Source: Flavobacterium branchiicola (GTDB taxonomy: Bacteria > Bacteroidota > Bacteroidia > Flavobacteriales > Flavobacteriaceae). From it: DNA of 64,000 bases. Both the position numbers and the translations under genes were made by a program. How positions within the stretch are numbered: position 1 is the first letter of the stretch; each line of letters opens with the position of its first letter. This document shows positions 9,192 to 20,000 of the stretch, in pieces. A model generated the notes under the pieces. The model searched no databases. It was given only the letters and a program-made list of their open reading frames with translations, and was not told the DNA's origin. Location of the stretch: contig NZ_JAGYWA010000003.1 of NCBI RefSeq assembly GCF_018383905.1, positions 460,931-524,930 of the forward strand. The letters are read 5' to 3'.

Positions 9192-10442
9192 TTAGTTTCC
9201 TTTGATGGTTTGATATTCGTAATTGCTCATCAGCAGCTGAATTTCATGTAACGCTTTTTCAGCACGAGCATTTCCTTCTTTTTCGGTGGCATTCAGTAAG
9301 TCAATTAATGGACCTGCGCCGTTGTCGTATTTTAACTGATAGCCTTCACGAATGGTTTGACGAAGTTTTACAATAGCTTCATCATCTTTTAGAATAGCGT
9401 TTTGTCTTTCGATGTCAGCTGTTTTCTGATTCATTTGGAATTTTGTATTGAATAAAAAGGTTTCTTCCTGAACATCAATTTTATTTAATTCCTGTTTGGT
9501 TAATTCCTTTTCATTGCCATTTTTATACAAGCCTTTTATATCCCAGCCAACACTAAGTCCGGCAACACCAACAGTAGAGATTTTATTATTTCCAAGACTT
9601 ACTCCGGGTGCCAGTAAAACGCCTGCCCCAAGTAATCCCACTTTTGGCATAAGGCTGACTTTTTGCATATCGGCCTGAGCGTTTATTAAATTACGCTGAT
9701 TTTCAAAACGCAGTTGTTCCGGACGTTTGATTGTATTATCAAGAGCAATTGTATTGGCAGGTTTTTCCAGTTGAGTCTGGTTGATATTTTTACCAATTAG
9801 ATACGAAAGCATCGCGAGATATCCGTTTCGGGTGTATTCAAAATCTTTTTTCTGTCGGTTTAGATTTAATTGCTCCACCTTCATTTCATCAACATCTGTT
9901 TTATAGGCAAGTCCGTTTTCATTCAGCTTTTTTACCTTATCGATATTATTGTCCAGGATTTTATTTTGTATTTCCAATTGTTTCAGTTGTTCGTCAATTA
10001 GCAATACTCCGAAATAAAGCTGATTGACTCTGGAACGTAAATCATAAAGCGAAACTTCTACGGAAGCTTTATCGAGATTAGAAGATGCCTCGATAATCTT
10101 TTTCTGGGTTTTGGTCGCGCCACCGTCCCAAATGGTTTGATTTATCTGAGCCAGACCAATAAACTTGAATTTGCTGTCGTCTCCGGATCCCATGCTTGGG
10201 AAATCGCCAAAAACATAACCTTCAATTGCGGTTATACTTAGCTGCGGCAAATAAGCTTTATTGGCATTGCTTATGGTATATTCTTTACTTTTTTCAATCA
10301 GTTCGTACTGTTTGATTAAGGGATAGTTTTCTACCGCAAGTTTATAGCTCTGTTCAACTGTCAGAGTCTGCGCTTTTACGGTACTAATCATTCCCAGGAG
10401 AAATAAATATTTTAGCAAGTATGATTTTCTTCTATTCATCAT
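9192..10442 (-). CDS. TolC-family outer membrane efflux protein
   Basis: The 416-residue protein has a signal peptide ending at about VKAQ (residue 25), followed by two OEP repeats made of long amphipathic helices with Gln/Asn/Lys-rich heptads. This is the length and composition of TolC-type trimeric ducts. SVGWDIKGLYKNGNEKEL marks the strand-helix boundary of the second repeat. It is the first gene of the exporter operon after the TetR regulator gene, with the adaptor 11 bp downstream. It should provide the outer-membrane exit for the ABC-2 exporter. Confidence 0.92.
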   Translation of the reverse strand: MMNRRKSYLLKYLFLLGMISTVKAQTLTVEQSYKLAVENYPLIKQYELIEKSKEYTISNANKAYLPQLSITAIEGYVFGDFPSMGSGDDSKFKFIGLAQINQTIWDGGATKTQKKIIEASSNLDKASVEVSLYDLRSRVNQLYFGVLLIDEQLKQLEIQNKILDNNIDKVKKLNENGLAYKTDVDEMKVEQLNLNRQKKDFEYTRNGYLAMLSYLIGKNINQTQLEKPANTIALDNTIKRPEQLRFENQRNLINAQADMQKVSLMPKVGLLGAGVLLAPGVSLGNNKISTVGVAGLSVGWDIKGLYKNGNEKELTKQELNKIDVQEETFLFNTKFQMNQKTADIERQNAILKDDEAIVKLRQTIREGYQLKYDNGAGPLIDLLNATEKEGNARAEKALHEIQLLMSNYEYQTIKGN

Positions 10443-10480
10443 CTAATAAATTAACTTTCTATACCCATTAGGTGTCCTTT

Positions 10481-10620
10481 TAACACATAGAAACATAGCT
10501 TTTTTTTGCCTATAATAAGGCGCTTCACTTGCATTAACAAACATAGCTATGTGTTAGAAACTAGTTTCTTTTTTTAATCTTTTTAGCAATATGTATAAAA
10601 TCTATGTTTCTATGTGTTCA
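10481..10620. repeat. Dispersed palindromic repeat, family A, copy 2
   Basis: The element of about 140 bp is bounded by TAACACATAGAAACATAG and CTATGTTTCTATGTGTT. Its central segment GCTTCACTTGCATTAAC, and the run CATAGCTATGTGTTAGAAAC that follows it, match copy 1 almost base for base. It separates the TetR gene from the exporter genes, so its right arm may also act as a hairpin downstream of the TetR gene. Confidence 0.85.
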
Positions 10621-10660
10621 TAATAATTACACCCAACGGATTAACTTTCTCTATTTTCAT

Positions 10661-11296
10661 TCATTCCACTGAAAACATCAGCTTAATCCAAACCGGAATT
10701 TTCTTTTTGCGTTCCTGCATTAAGACATTAAAATCTTCGGTTTGCATATTTCTGCTTCCCATAATCATTGGTTTTGCTATAAATGGAAAAACTACTAATC
10801 CTAAAAGGTTCATTAAAAAATGTAACGGATTTGGTTCTGCTATTTCTTTATTCTGAACTGCTTGCTGAAATTGTTTAATAAAAACAGATTCATTAATAAT
10901 TTCCTTAATGGGAAGTCTTTTTAAAAGTCCGTCCGGATTATTACGTATTTCGGTTAAAATAAATACGGGAATCTCCGGTTCTTTGATAATAAAATCAATA
11001 TATCTATCCGCTATAATAGCTACTTTTTCTTCTAATGATGTTTTGTCATCATTCAGTATCACTTTTATACTTCCTATAAAGCCTGTAAAAGTTTCCGTCA
11101 TTATAATTTCGAAAAGCTTGGCTTTACTTCTAAAATAATAATTAAGTAAAGCAAGATTTAAATCTGCTTCTTCAGCAATATCGCGTGTTCGTGTAGCGGC
11201 AAAACCCTTCTTGTAAAACACCGTTTTGGCGGCTGTTTTAATCTTTTCTTCTGTAGTTACGTCTTTCTTATTAGACTCTTGCGAACTCATTTTCAA
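10661..11296 (-). CDS. TetR-family transcriptional regulator (CecR/YbiH-like)
   Basis: The 211-residue protein has an N-terminal TetR helix-turn-helix (IKTAAKTVFYKKGFAATRTR and LNLALLNYYFRSKAKLFEII, about residues 19-66). Its divergent all-helical C-terminal part should bind the ligand. It lies upstream of and co-oriented with the TolC/HlyD/ABC-2 exporter genes, the same partnership as CecR with YbhGFSR in enterobacteria. A second ATG two codons in (11290) is also possible as the start. A perfect 42-bp palindrome lies 37 bp upstream and is the likely operator, so autorepression together with the exporter is expected. Confidence 0.9.
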   Translation of the reverse strand: MKMSSQESNKKDVTTEEKIKTAAKTVFYKKGFAATRTRDIAEEADLNLALLNYYFRSKAKLFEIIMTETFTGFIGSIKVILNDDKTSLEEKVAIIADRYIDFIIKEPEIPVFILTEIRNNPDGLLKRLPIKEIINESVFIKQFQQAVQNKEIAEPNPLHFLMNLLGLVVFPFIAKPMIMGSRNMQTEDFNVLMQERKKKIPVWIKLMFSVE

Positions 11297-11332
11297 TGTT
11301 TTATTTGCAAATATAAATAATTCCTTACTATC

Positions 11333-11374
11333 TTAAACAAAATATTTAATCAAATGATTAAATATTTTGTTTAA
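11333..11374. promoter_or_regulatory. Perfect 20+20 bp inverted repeat, probable TetR operator
   Basis: The arm TTAAACAAAATATTTAATCA (11333-11352) is followed by AA and then by its exact reverse complement (11355-11374). The core TTTAATCA-N2-TGATTAAA has the size and symmetry of TetR-family operators. It lies just upstream of the TetR gene start at 11296 and between that gene and the terminator of the fructan locus. Binding by the adjacent regulator is inferred. Confidence 0.75.
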
Positions 11375-11394
11375 ATAAAAAACAGCAAAAAAAA

Positions 11395-11428
11395 TACCCC
11401 TAAGAAAAATACGTTTTTCAGAGGGGTA
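11395..11428 (-). terminator. Rho-independent terminator of the fructan operon
   Basis: On the minus strand, a stem of TACCCCT with AGGGGTA, extended by GAAAAA with TTTTTC, is followed directly by eight T residues. It begins 22 bp downstream of the fructokinase stop, so it should end the fructan-locus transcript before the TetR operator. Confidence 0.8.
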
Positions 11429-11449
11429 ATTAAATAATAAGATCTAAAA

Positions 11450-12355
11450 TTATACTTTAACTCTAGCCATTAAATTTTCAATCTTAGAATTTGAAACTTC
11501 CGGATTTGCACCAGGCGCTTCAGCAACAAGAGCTCCAACGGCACAGGCAAAATCGATTGAATTCTGAGGTTCTTTTCCGCTTAACAGTGAAGTGATTAAA
11601 GCTGCTAAAAAAGAATCTCCAGCGCCTACTGTATCAGAAACTTCAATCGGGTAACCACCGTTTTCATAGATTTTTCCTTCCCACAATAACAAAGCGCCGT
11701 GTTTTCCTTTGGTTACACACATTGCTGTTGCTTTTGTTTTTTCTTCAATGAAAGCCATATTTTCTTCCAGGCTTTCAAACGGAGAGTTCATAGCTTTTGC
11801 AATTTCGAGCAATTCTTCATCATTAAATTTAATGAAGTTAGCCGATTGCATCAACTGGTTCAGGATTTCATACGAATAATGCGGTTTCCTTAAATTGACA
11901 TCAAAAACTTTATAAATATCGTTTTGAAGCAATTCTTCCAAAGCACTTCTGGAAACATTGTCGCGACAAACCAAACTTCCGTAAATCAATACATCTGCTT
12001 GTGCAACGGTAGTTTTTGCCAAATCATTCAATACTATTTTATCCCAGGCAGACGGATAACTGATTTCATACGTTGCCGATCCGCGCTCATTTAATGTAAC
12101 GTTTACCAAACCGGTTGGAAAATCTTCGGAAACAACAATAGTATCCGTTTCCAGTCCGAGTTGGTTTACCTGACTTTTTATTGCTTTTCCGTCTTCATCA
12201 TTTCCTACACAGCTTATCATGGCCACATCGCAACCCAGCGTTTTCATACGCAAAGCCACATTCAATGGTGCTCCGCCAATCTTTTTTTCATTGGCAAAAA
12301 CATCCCAAAGTACCTCTCCGTATGCCACCGCCTTAAGGTTTTTTCCGTTATTCAT
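11450..12355 (-). CDS. PfkB-family carbohydrate kinase, probable fructokinase
   Basis: The 301-residue protein has the ribokinase-fold signatures: an N-terminal GEVLWDVF and GGAPLNVALRMKTLG (about 29-43), and the C-terminal PfkB signature DTVGAGDSFLAALI with the catalytic Asp in GAGD. GEVLWD and GGAPLNVA are usual for bacterial fructokinases. It is the last gene of the fructan locus, after two GH32 enzymes, SusC/SusD and a sugar porter, so ATP-dependent phosphorylation of imported fructose is the natural role. The family call is firm; fructose specificity rests on context and motif style. Confidence 0.88.
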   Translation of the reverse strand: MNNGKNLKAVAYGEVLWDVFANEKKIGGAPLNVALRMKTLGCDVAMISCVGNDEDGKAIKSQVNQLGLETDTIVVSEDFPTGLVNVTLNERGSATYEISYPSAWDKIVLNDLAKTTVAQADVLIYGSLVCRDNVSRSALEELLQNDIYKVFDVNLRKPHYSYEILNQLMQSANFIKFNDEELLEIAKAMNSPFESLEENMAFIEEKTKATAMCVTKGKHGALLLWEGKIYENGGYPIEVSDTVGAGDSFLAALITSLLSGKEPQNSIDFACAVGALVAEAPGANPEVSNSKIENLMARVKV

Positions 12356-12379
12356 TCTAAAATTATTTTATATTAATGT

Positions 12380-13936
12380 TTATTCGGGTTGTGTTACCTG
12401 AAGGTTTGAGATTGTGCTCGTTTGTCCTTCAGCAATTAAACCCCATTTATTTTTGTCTCTTCCGTAAATACGGTTGGTAAGTGCCGCTTTTCCGTTGATG
12501 TAAAATACGACAACACTTCCCTCTGCAACGATTTCAATAGTATATTTTGTATTGATTTGAAAAGCAAAAGGCAAACGTGTTACTTCTTGTGAAGCCGAAT
12601 TATAACCGCTTATTTTACTATTAGCAATATCTAAAACCACTTTATAATAACTTCCCGTATCATTGGTATGAAAAACAAACCCTGTTGTTCCCGAAGCTTT
12701 CGCTAAAGTAACTTCTGCTTTTATTTTAACTTTTTTTCCATTGTTTTTAAAAGTTACCATTGCTTTTTCTGCTTCACCAGATAAAGAATAAGTTCCGTTA
12801 TTGGCAGTTGCGTTCGCCGAAATTGCATCGACTTCTACTGTTGTGTTTTTCTTCGAAAATAAATCCGTTACCGACTTTGGCGATTGGGTTCCTAAGGTTC
12901 CGTCAGCATTCTGAGTTAGTTCATGAATGACCATATTTCCAGCCCAATCTTTATTTCCTAAATCATTCTCAGGTGTTTTTCTGGCGTTCCATCCAAAAAC
13001 ATATCTTTTATTTCCGTCAGAAGCTGTTTTTCCTGCATAAAAATACTCTCCGTCAATTCTGTCATTTTCCGGTTTAGTCCACGGACCATTAATTGAAGAC
13101 GAAATTCTGTAATGCGTTCCTTTGTTCCCGCTCCAATTTTCAGAAAATAGTAAATACCAATAACTTCCCATTTTAAAAATATCCGCACATTCCATCATCA
13201 GATAATTATCTTCGGGAGTTGTCGTGTAAATTGGATCCTGAACATCCCATTTTCCCGATGCAGGATCTGAACTTGTAAAATGAAGCAAAACAGCTTTCCT
13301 TCCCGGTTCTGTCTGTGTACTTACTAACATCGAATATTTCTTCAATTCGTCATTATAAAATACATGCGGATCTCTGAAATCATAATTATAATAACCCGCC
13401 GGAGCTGTTATTTTAAAAGACGTAACTTTTGTCCAGTTTTTCAAATCAGTGCTTGTTGCGCACAAAACACTTTCTCTGGCATTCGACTGAATAAAAGCCT
13501 GATTTTCATTATGTCCTGTATAATAAAAGTAATAAAGATTACCCACTTTGACAACAGATCCTGTCCCTACGGCAAAATCAAGTTCGAGTGTTGTACCATA
13601 CGGAATCATTTGACCTTCATAGGTAAAATGTGCCAAATCTGTACTTTGATATTCATGAATGTCATGAAATCCTTTTCCCGCAGGTTTATTTTGTGCATCG
13701 TGCAGAAAGTAAATATGGAATTTTCCGTTGTCGAAAAAAGGCATAATATCTCCCGTGTAACCTGCGCTGTAATACGGATCGTTTCCGCCCATCCACTGTG
13801 CAGGCGGAACAGGAAAAACAGCCGCAATTTCGGAATTACCTCCTGAAATTGAACCTCCAATATAATTTTCGTCCTGACTGCAAGAAACCAGCGAAAAGAA
13901 AATCGAAGCAATTGTGATTATATTTCTATATTTCAT
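12380..13936 (-). CDS. GH32-like surface lipoprotein (fructan hydrolase of the locus)
   Basis: The 518-residue protein has a lipoprotein signal ending LVSCSQDEN (Cys19). It keeps the clan-J five-bladed propeller motifs: an N-terminal acid in GYTGDIMPFF replacing the usual WMNDPNG context, the RDP motif in FRDPHVFYND, and the acid/base glutamate in MMECADIF. A C-terminal beta-sandwich (about 370-515) follows. The divergent N-terminal motif suggests a specialised subgroup, such as an endo-acting levanase or inulinase at the cell surface. It lies 21 bp downstream of the DUF4960-like gene and 24 bp upstream of the fructokinase gene. The enzyme class is well supported; linkage specificity cannot be read from sequence. 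Confidence 0.82.
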   Translation of the reverse strand: MKYRNIITIASIFFSLVSCSQDENYIGGSISGGNSEIAAVFPVPPAQWMGGNDPYYSAGYTGDIMPFFDNGKFHIYFLHDAQNKPAGKGFHDIHEYQSTDLAHFTYEGQMIPYGTTLELDFAVGTGSVVKVGNLYYFYYTGHNENQAFIQSNARESVLCATSTDLKNWTKVTSFKITAPAGYYNYDFRDPHVFYNDELKKYSMLVSTQTEPGRKAVLLHFTSSDPASGKWDVQDPIYTTTPEDNYLMMECADIFKMGSYWYLLFSENWSGNKGTHYRISSSINGPWTKPENDRIDGEYFYAGKTASDGNKRYVFGWNARKTPENDLGNKDWAGNMVIHELTQNADGTLGTQSPKSVTDLFSKKNTTVEVDAISANATANNGTYSLSGEAEKAMVTFKNNGKKVKIKAEVTLAKASGTTGFVFHTNDTGSYYKVVLDIANSKISGYNSASQEVTRLPFAFQINTKYTIEIVAEGSVVVFYINGKAALTNRIYGRDKNKWGLIAEGQTSTISNLQVTQPE

Positions 13937-13957
13937 TTTAATTAAATTGAAAGTGGA

Positions 13958-15355
13958 TTATTTTGCCGCTAAATAATTGATACTATTCTGTGTAAGCAAT
14001 TTGATATTTGCAATAAACTCATTTGCCTGACTTGGCACTCCGCTACTATTGGTTTCATTGTACCAATCGTAAGCTCCCATTGAAATTACAATAACATTTT
14101 TATTAGTGCCTGAATTTGGAAACTCTGCAATTGTAACCCTTCCGTCCAGTGCATTATCCCAGGCTTCACTTGCCAGATTAGTTCCTCCTGTTTGGTTTCT
14201 CCATCCTTCTCCATTATCATATCCGCCCCATTCCGGCAAAAACCACCATGCAGTATGATTTAATCTGAAAGTTCCGCTTTGCAATAAATTGGCTTTTCCG
14301 GTTTCAAAAGTGGTTAAACCCTGAAATATCGGATGACCTTCATGACCAACAAATGACATTCCCCATGAATTTCCATCTACAAATCCATTTGGAGGAAAAT
14401 CTCCAAAAACATTATTCGGCCCTTTTCCTGACGGAACAATACCTAAAGCATCAACATATTGAGAAGCAAACGAAGTTAAAAGCAGGTTTCCGCCATTTGT
14501 TCTGAAGTTTTTCAATGCAGTTGTAACAGCAGGATTATAAGCTACAGAAGGTAAATTTGCAGCCGAATCAAAATGCCACCAGATTACATCAATGTCACTT
14601 AAATCTGCGCCGTTTTGAATACTTTCAAAAGAAATGTATTTGGCTCCCGGGAAATTATCAAACAACCAGTTTGAAGCCGTTACTTCATCCATATTTGTAA
14701 TTCCGGATCTAGTTGCGGCTGTTCCTAAAAATGCAACCGTTAATCCTGTTACCGGAACGCCAACATTTGCGGTATAATTAACGCTTTTTCCGTTTGAGGT
14801 TATTACAAAAGTCACTGCATTTGTAAAATCAATTGTTGCTCCAGAAGCTGGTGAAATTGTCACGCCTGTTGTAACTTCTATAACTGGTTTTAATGCTGTC
14901 AAATCGGTATTTTCAGGCAGCGTCATAGTAATTGTTTTACTAATATCATTTACAGTTGCTGCAACTCCGTTAATAGTAAAACTCTTAATCGGACTCAAAA
15001 CGGTTGTTATTACAGTGTAATCTTTGAATAAATTTCCATTAACCACTCTGAATTTTACCGGATTTGTAAAATTCATTGCCGAATTTAATTCCGGATTTGA
15101 TGTTGCACCTGCTTCAAAAACAACTTCCGGTTTTATGGCCGTTATATCTGATCCGTAAGGCATTACAACATTAATTTTTCCTGTAGTCTGATCAATTTCT
15201 CCTGAAACTCCACTTAATTTAAATGAAAGCACATTGGATGGAGAATTCACATCAAATCCGCCAGTTTCAAATCCATTTTCGCAGGCAGTAATCATAAAAA
15301 TCATTGCCAATACTACAGACACTTTGGTCCAATATTTATTTAAAGCTTTTTTCAT
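13958..15355 (-). CDS. DUF4960-type surface glycan-binding lipoprotein
   Basis: The 465-residue protein starts with a lipoprotein signal ending MITACENGF (Cys25). Two Ig-like repeats follow, with recurring patterns such as KSFTINGVAATVNDISKTIT and ALKPVIEVTTGVTISPASG (about 35-200). The C-terminal domain (about 205-460) contains the GATase/ThuA-like stretch LKNFRTNGGNLLLTSFASQY. This combination matches the DUF4960 proteins found next to SusD in fructan loci of Bacteroidota. It should sit on the outer surface and bind fructan for the SusC/SusD complex and the surface GH32. The domain name is from memory and was not searched. Confidence 0.72.
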   Translation of the reverse strand: MKKALNKYWTKVSVVLAMIFMITACENGFETGGFDVNSPSNVLSFKLSGVSGEIDQTTGKINVVMPYGSDITAIKPEVVFEAGATSNPELNSAMNFTNPVKFRVVNGNLFKDYTVITTVLSPIKSFTINGVAATVNDISKTITMTLPENTDLTALKPVIEVTTGVTISPASGATIDFTNAVTFVITSNGKSVNYTANVGVPVTGLTVAFLGTAATRSGITNMDEVTASNWLFDNFPGAKYISFESIQNGADLSDIDVIWWHFDSAANLPSVAYNPAVTTALKNFRTNGGNLLLTSFASQYVDALGIVPSGKGPNNVFGDFPPNGFVDGNSWGMSFVGHEGHPIFQGLTTFETGKANLLQSGTFRLNHTAWWFLPEWGGYDNGEGWRNQTGGTNLASEAWDNALDGRVTIAEFPNSGTNKNVIVISMGAYDWYNETNSSGVPSQANEFIANIKLLTQNSINYLAAK

Positions 15356-15374
15356 ATTGCTGATTCTTTAAAGA

Positions 15375-17066
15375 TTAATAACCTGGATTTTGTTTGTACA
15401 ATCCCTGACTGAAATTAATTTGCTTCAACGGAATTGGGCAATATTCTTCTTTGTGCGCATCAAAAAAGGCATCCTGATAATAGGTACGTTTTGTTTTTTC
15501 TTTTGCATAAAAATCATTCATAACCTGATCTGTAATTCCCCAACGAACAAGGTCAAAGAATCGGCTTCCTTCCATTGCCAATTCTAAACGACGCTCCCAA
15601 CGCAAAGCTTTACGGGCAAAATCCTGTGTCCAGTTACAATTGCCTCCGTCGACATAGGTATTGATTTTGAAGTTGCTCACATAAGGCAATCTTCCTGTAC
15701 TTTGTGCCGCTCTTTCTCTGATTTCATTGATCAATGGCAAAGCTTCAGCTTGTCTTCCTAATTCAATCAAAGCTTCGGCACGCATCAAAATCACATCAGC
15801 ATAACGAATCTGAATTCTGTTTTTTGAGTTTCCGTAAAACGGATCGATGTTTACAACACAGCTGCAATTTGGAGCCACGTTTTCTTTTAAAGAAGCAAAA
15901 TAACCGTAAGTTCCCGGAGAACGAACCCAAGCTTCAACATATAGAAATTCAGGGTCGTATTTATAAGGTAATCCCGGCATCGCTACAGTATGATACAATC
16001 TTGGATCGACCGTATTGGCATCTATATTTTTATAATCAAAATCTTCATTATTGTACGTGTCGAATTCTGGCAAACCGTTTGCTCCGGTTTTAAAAGCATT
16101 CACCAAATTCTGACTTGGTTTATGAAAATCACAACAGCCTAAACCTTGCGGCGTAGAAAGTACATCCGAAAAATTTAATCTTCCGTATAAAGTTCCGTCG
16201 TTATCAGAAAACTGAATAGAAAAAATAGATTCTGGTCCATTTTCATAGGTTCCAGGCAAGAAGTTATTGGCAAAATCAGGTTCTAAAGATGCTTTTCCAA
16301 TTACGTTATCAGTTGCTGCAAGTACTTCCTGCAAATGCTGCTGATTGATTCCTGTAACTTTAAATGTTTCATCCTGCGTATACGCCTGATACAATCTTGT
16401 TTTTGCCAAATAAGCGTAAGCCGCTTTTTTATTGGCACGCCCTATTTCCGGCTGTGTGTCCGGTAAGTTTTCGGCTGCAGCCTGAAAATCTTCTGCAATT
16501 TTGTTCCAAAGATCTTCGTTTGAAAGTGCTTTGTTTGAAATTGTTTTATAATCTTCTATCGGAATATCCTCCGTGATATACGGCACATTTCTAAACATGA
16601 TTTTCAACATAAAGTAAAAATGTCCTCTTAAAAAACGCATTTCAGCCATACGTGTTTTTTTCAGCGGATAATCGGCTTCAGAAATTTGTTCCAATGCTTT
16701 CAAGGCTTTATTGGCTCTTGAAACGCCCACATAACTGATGTACCAAAAATTATCCAACTCCCCAAAATCAGGACGGATGTTATTGGAAACTTCAAAAAAG
16801 TGAAAATCCTGAATGTCGTTTGTACCGCTTCCGCCTTTGTAAGCATCATCTGAACGAACATTCCCAAAAGGCCATAAACTGTACGGAGAATCATAATGGT
16901 CATTTCCTAACTGCGCATAAGCGGCATTCATAAATCCTTCAACAGATTGCGGAGTTACAATATCGTCTTCTGACAATACTCCACGGGGATTATTTTCTAA
17001 AAAATCAGAACAGGAAGCGAAGAAACCTATCACTAAAAACCCTGCTATATATAGTATTTTTTTCAT
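15375..17066 (-). CDS. SusD/RagB-family nutrient-binding outer membrane lipoprotein
   Basis: The 563-residue lipoprotein has a signal ending FFASCSDFLENNPRG (Cys19) and the SusD hallmark segments: repeated helical TPR-like stretches, RGHFYFMLKIMF, RYADVILMRAEALIELGR and the C-terminal RWERRLELAMEGSRFFDLVRW. It lies 15 bp after the SusC gene. With SusC it should form the lid-and-barrel complex that captures fructo-oligosaccharides at the outer membrane. Confidence 0.96.
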   Translation of the reverse strand: MKKILYIAGFLVIGFFASCSDFLENNPRGVLSEDDIVTPQSVEGFMNAAYAQLGNDHYDSPYSLWPFGNVRSDDAYKGGSGTNDIQDFHFFEVSNNIRPDFGELDNFWYISYVGVSRANKALKALEQISEADYPLKKTRMAEMRFLRGHFYFMLKIMFRNVPYITEDIPIEDYKTISNKALSNEDLWNKIAEDFQAAAENLPDTQPEIGRANKKAAYAYLAKTRLYQAYTQDETFKVTGINQQHLQEVLAATDNVIGKASLEPDFANNFLPGTYENGPESIFSIQFSDNDGTLYGRLNFSDVLSTPQGLGCCDFHKPSQNLVNAFKTGANGLPEFDTYNNEDFDYKNIDANTVDPRLYHTVAMPGLPYKYDPEFLYVEAWVRSPGTYGYFASLKENVAPNCSCVVNIDPFYGNSKNRIQIRYADVILMRAEALIELGRQAEALPLINEIRERAAQSTGRLPYVSNFKINTYVDGGNCNWTQDFARKALRWERRLELAMEGSRFFDLVRWGITDQVMNDFYAKEKTKRTYYQDAFFDAHKEEYCPIPLKQINFSQGLYKQNPGY

Positions 17067-17081
17067 TTTTTTTATCTTTTA

Positions 17082-20000
17082 TTATAAAGTAAAATTAAGA
17101 CCAGCAGTAAAAGTGGTTGGCTGCGGATATCCAAATCCTGCATTTTCCGGATCAACTCCTCTGAAGCTTTTCGAATCAATAATCAGTAAGTTTTGTCCGC
17201 TGATATACAATCTGAAATTGTCCATGCTCAATTTTTTCAACAACTCTTTTGGCAGACTGTATCCAAACTGAAGCACTCTAAGTTTAAGATAACTTCCGTT
17301 TTCTACATAATAAGTCGAAAATCTGGATTCTGCATTTCTATCAACCGTTGTAAGTGCGGGAATCGTAGAATTTGGATTATCCAAAGACCAGGCATTCAAT
17401 AATCGTGTTCCTTTGTTTGATCCAACATCATCAACACTCCAGAAATCGGTTTGGTATTTTGTGTTGTTAATCACATCAACATTTCCAGTTCCTTCCCAAA
17501 AAGTGGTAAAATCAAAGTTTTTATAAGCTAAGTTTAAGTTGATTCCGTATTGAAATCCCGGATTTGGATTTCCGATCCATGTACGGTCTTTGTCAGTAAT
17601 TGTTCCGTCGCCGTTTAAATCTTTGTAACGAATTCGCCCAAGTCCTTTTCCTTCCTGAATGGCCGAGTTAACAACCTGATCCTGACTTGTAAATAATCCG
17701 TCAGTAACATAGCCGTACATTGAATTTATCGGTCGTCCCAAAATGTTATCATTTAATCCGTCTCCGCCATAATTGTTTTTCACTTCATCCGGCAATTGTG
17801 TAATCTTATTTTTATTTGCTGAAATATTCCCCGAAATATCATATTTCAGTCCAAATGAAGTTTCGTCGTGATAACCTAAAGAAAATTCCCAACCTTTATT
17901 TTCCATAGAAGCTCCGTTTACCCAGCGGTTTCCGCCTTCTCCAATAACTCCCAAATACGGTGGCAATACCAAAATATCATCTGTTTTTTTGATGTAATAA
18001 TCGATAGATCCGCTTAATTTTTGTTTGAAAAAACCAAAGTCCAAACCAACGTTGGTTTGCGTTGTAGTTTCCCATTTCAAATCATCATTTCCTGATTGTG
18101 TAGCAATAAATCCGGACGGAAGCAATCCGTTTCCGTTTCCTGCAATATCATAAGCTGTTCCGTAAGAAGTTGCCCAAGTCGGACTTCCGCCTGCATAGCT
18201 TGCCAAATAAAGCGAGTAAACCGCCGTATTACTGATTTCCTGATTACCGGTTTGCCCCCAGCCTGCTCTTAATTTCAAATCAGAAATAGCGGTTATTTTA
18301 TCCTTTATGAAACTTTCATTGCTGATTCTCCATCCCGCAGAAACTGCCGGAAATGTTCCGAATTGATTGTTTTTACCAAAACGAGAAGAACCGTCGCGAC
18401 GAATTGTAGCCGAAACCAAATAACGATTATCAAACTCGTAATCAGCTTTTCCGAAATAAGACATCAAAGAATACACGGTTGAAGTTCCGCTTGTAAAAGA
18501 TTCTCCTGTTCCTGCATCAGGATACATATAATCCGGCGTTTCGATCAAAAAGTCATTTTTACGTAATGTATTTGTATCGTACGTGTCTTTGTACATCTCC
18601 GTTCCGGCCATCAAATTCAAGTTGCTTTTTCCGAAATTCAGACTATAAATTGCCGTATTCGTCCACGTCCATTTATCGCTGATGGATTGATCAATCGTAA
18701 CCGAAGTCTGATCGTTTTGCAAGTAACCCGATTTGTAGCTTCTTTGTAACGTACGTTTTTTGTAAGAGCCGTAATCCATACCAAAACTGGTTTTGATATG
18801 CAGGTTTTTAATGATTTCCAGATCGGCGTAAGCATTACCAAAAAGACGTAAATAATCATATTTATTGTCTTTATTATATTCTAAAAGACGCACCGGATTT
18901 TGTCTGTCGTTCATTCCTCCAACCGGACCTCCCCAGCCTATTCCGTCAACGGTATGTACCGGAATAATAGGCAAAGCTCTTAATGCAGGATCTAAAACTC
19001 CCGGATCTGTTACTTCATTGGTACGGTTTAAACTAAAATTTTCTCCAATCACCAATTTGCCGTCGAAGTATTTGTATGAACTGTTCATTCTTGCTGAGAT
19101 TCTCTCAAAATCGGTAGTTTTTACAACGCCTTCATTTCCATAATAACCTAAAGAGAAAACATAATTCCCTTTATCAGAAGCATTTGAAACCGATAAATCA
19201 TAAGAATTGGCAACTCCCGTTTGAGAAATAGCATCATACCAATCTGTATTTGAAGATTTTAAAGTTTGCTCATTATCTAAATATTCCGGAACCAAAACTT
19301 TGTTCAATTGCGGTTTGTTATTATTTACCGACCAGTCAAACTGATAGCGTAAATTGTTATTATTCGGGTTTAAACCGTCGTTAATATTAGCCTGCCAAAG
19401 CGCCTGCCCAAATTGGTTCGCATTTAAAACATCTAACTTTCTGGAATAATCAGAAAATGAAGCATACGTACTGAAATTGATTCTCATTTTACCTTCTTTT
19501 CCTTTTTTGGTTGTAATAATAATTACACCGTTTGAAGCTCGTGAACCGTAAATACTTGCAGAAGAAGCATCTTTCAGCACCTGAATAGTTTCAATATCGT
19601 TAGGGTTCAATTCATGCATTCCTGATTTTGTAGGCATTCCGTCAATTACATAAAGCGGATCTGTGTTGTTTAAAGTTCCAACACCACGAATCACCACTTT
19701 TGTATTTCCTCCGCTTGGCGAACCATCTGATGTTACTTTTACTCCCGCAACTCTTCCCTGCAAAGCTTTAATTGGGTTGGGTTCCGGCTGTTTCATAACG
19801 TCTTTCATATTTACAACAGCCACTGCTCCGGTAATATCCGTTTTCTTTTGTTTTGAATATCCGGTAACAACAACTTCATTCAATTGATTGTTGTCTACTT
19901 TAAGCGTTACATTGATTGTTTTTTGTCCTTTAACAGCAATTGTTTGAGGTGCATAGCCTATAAAAGAAACGACAATAACAGCCTCTGAAGAAACATCGGG

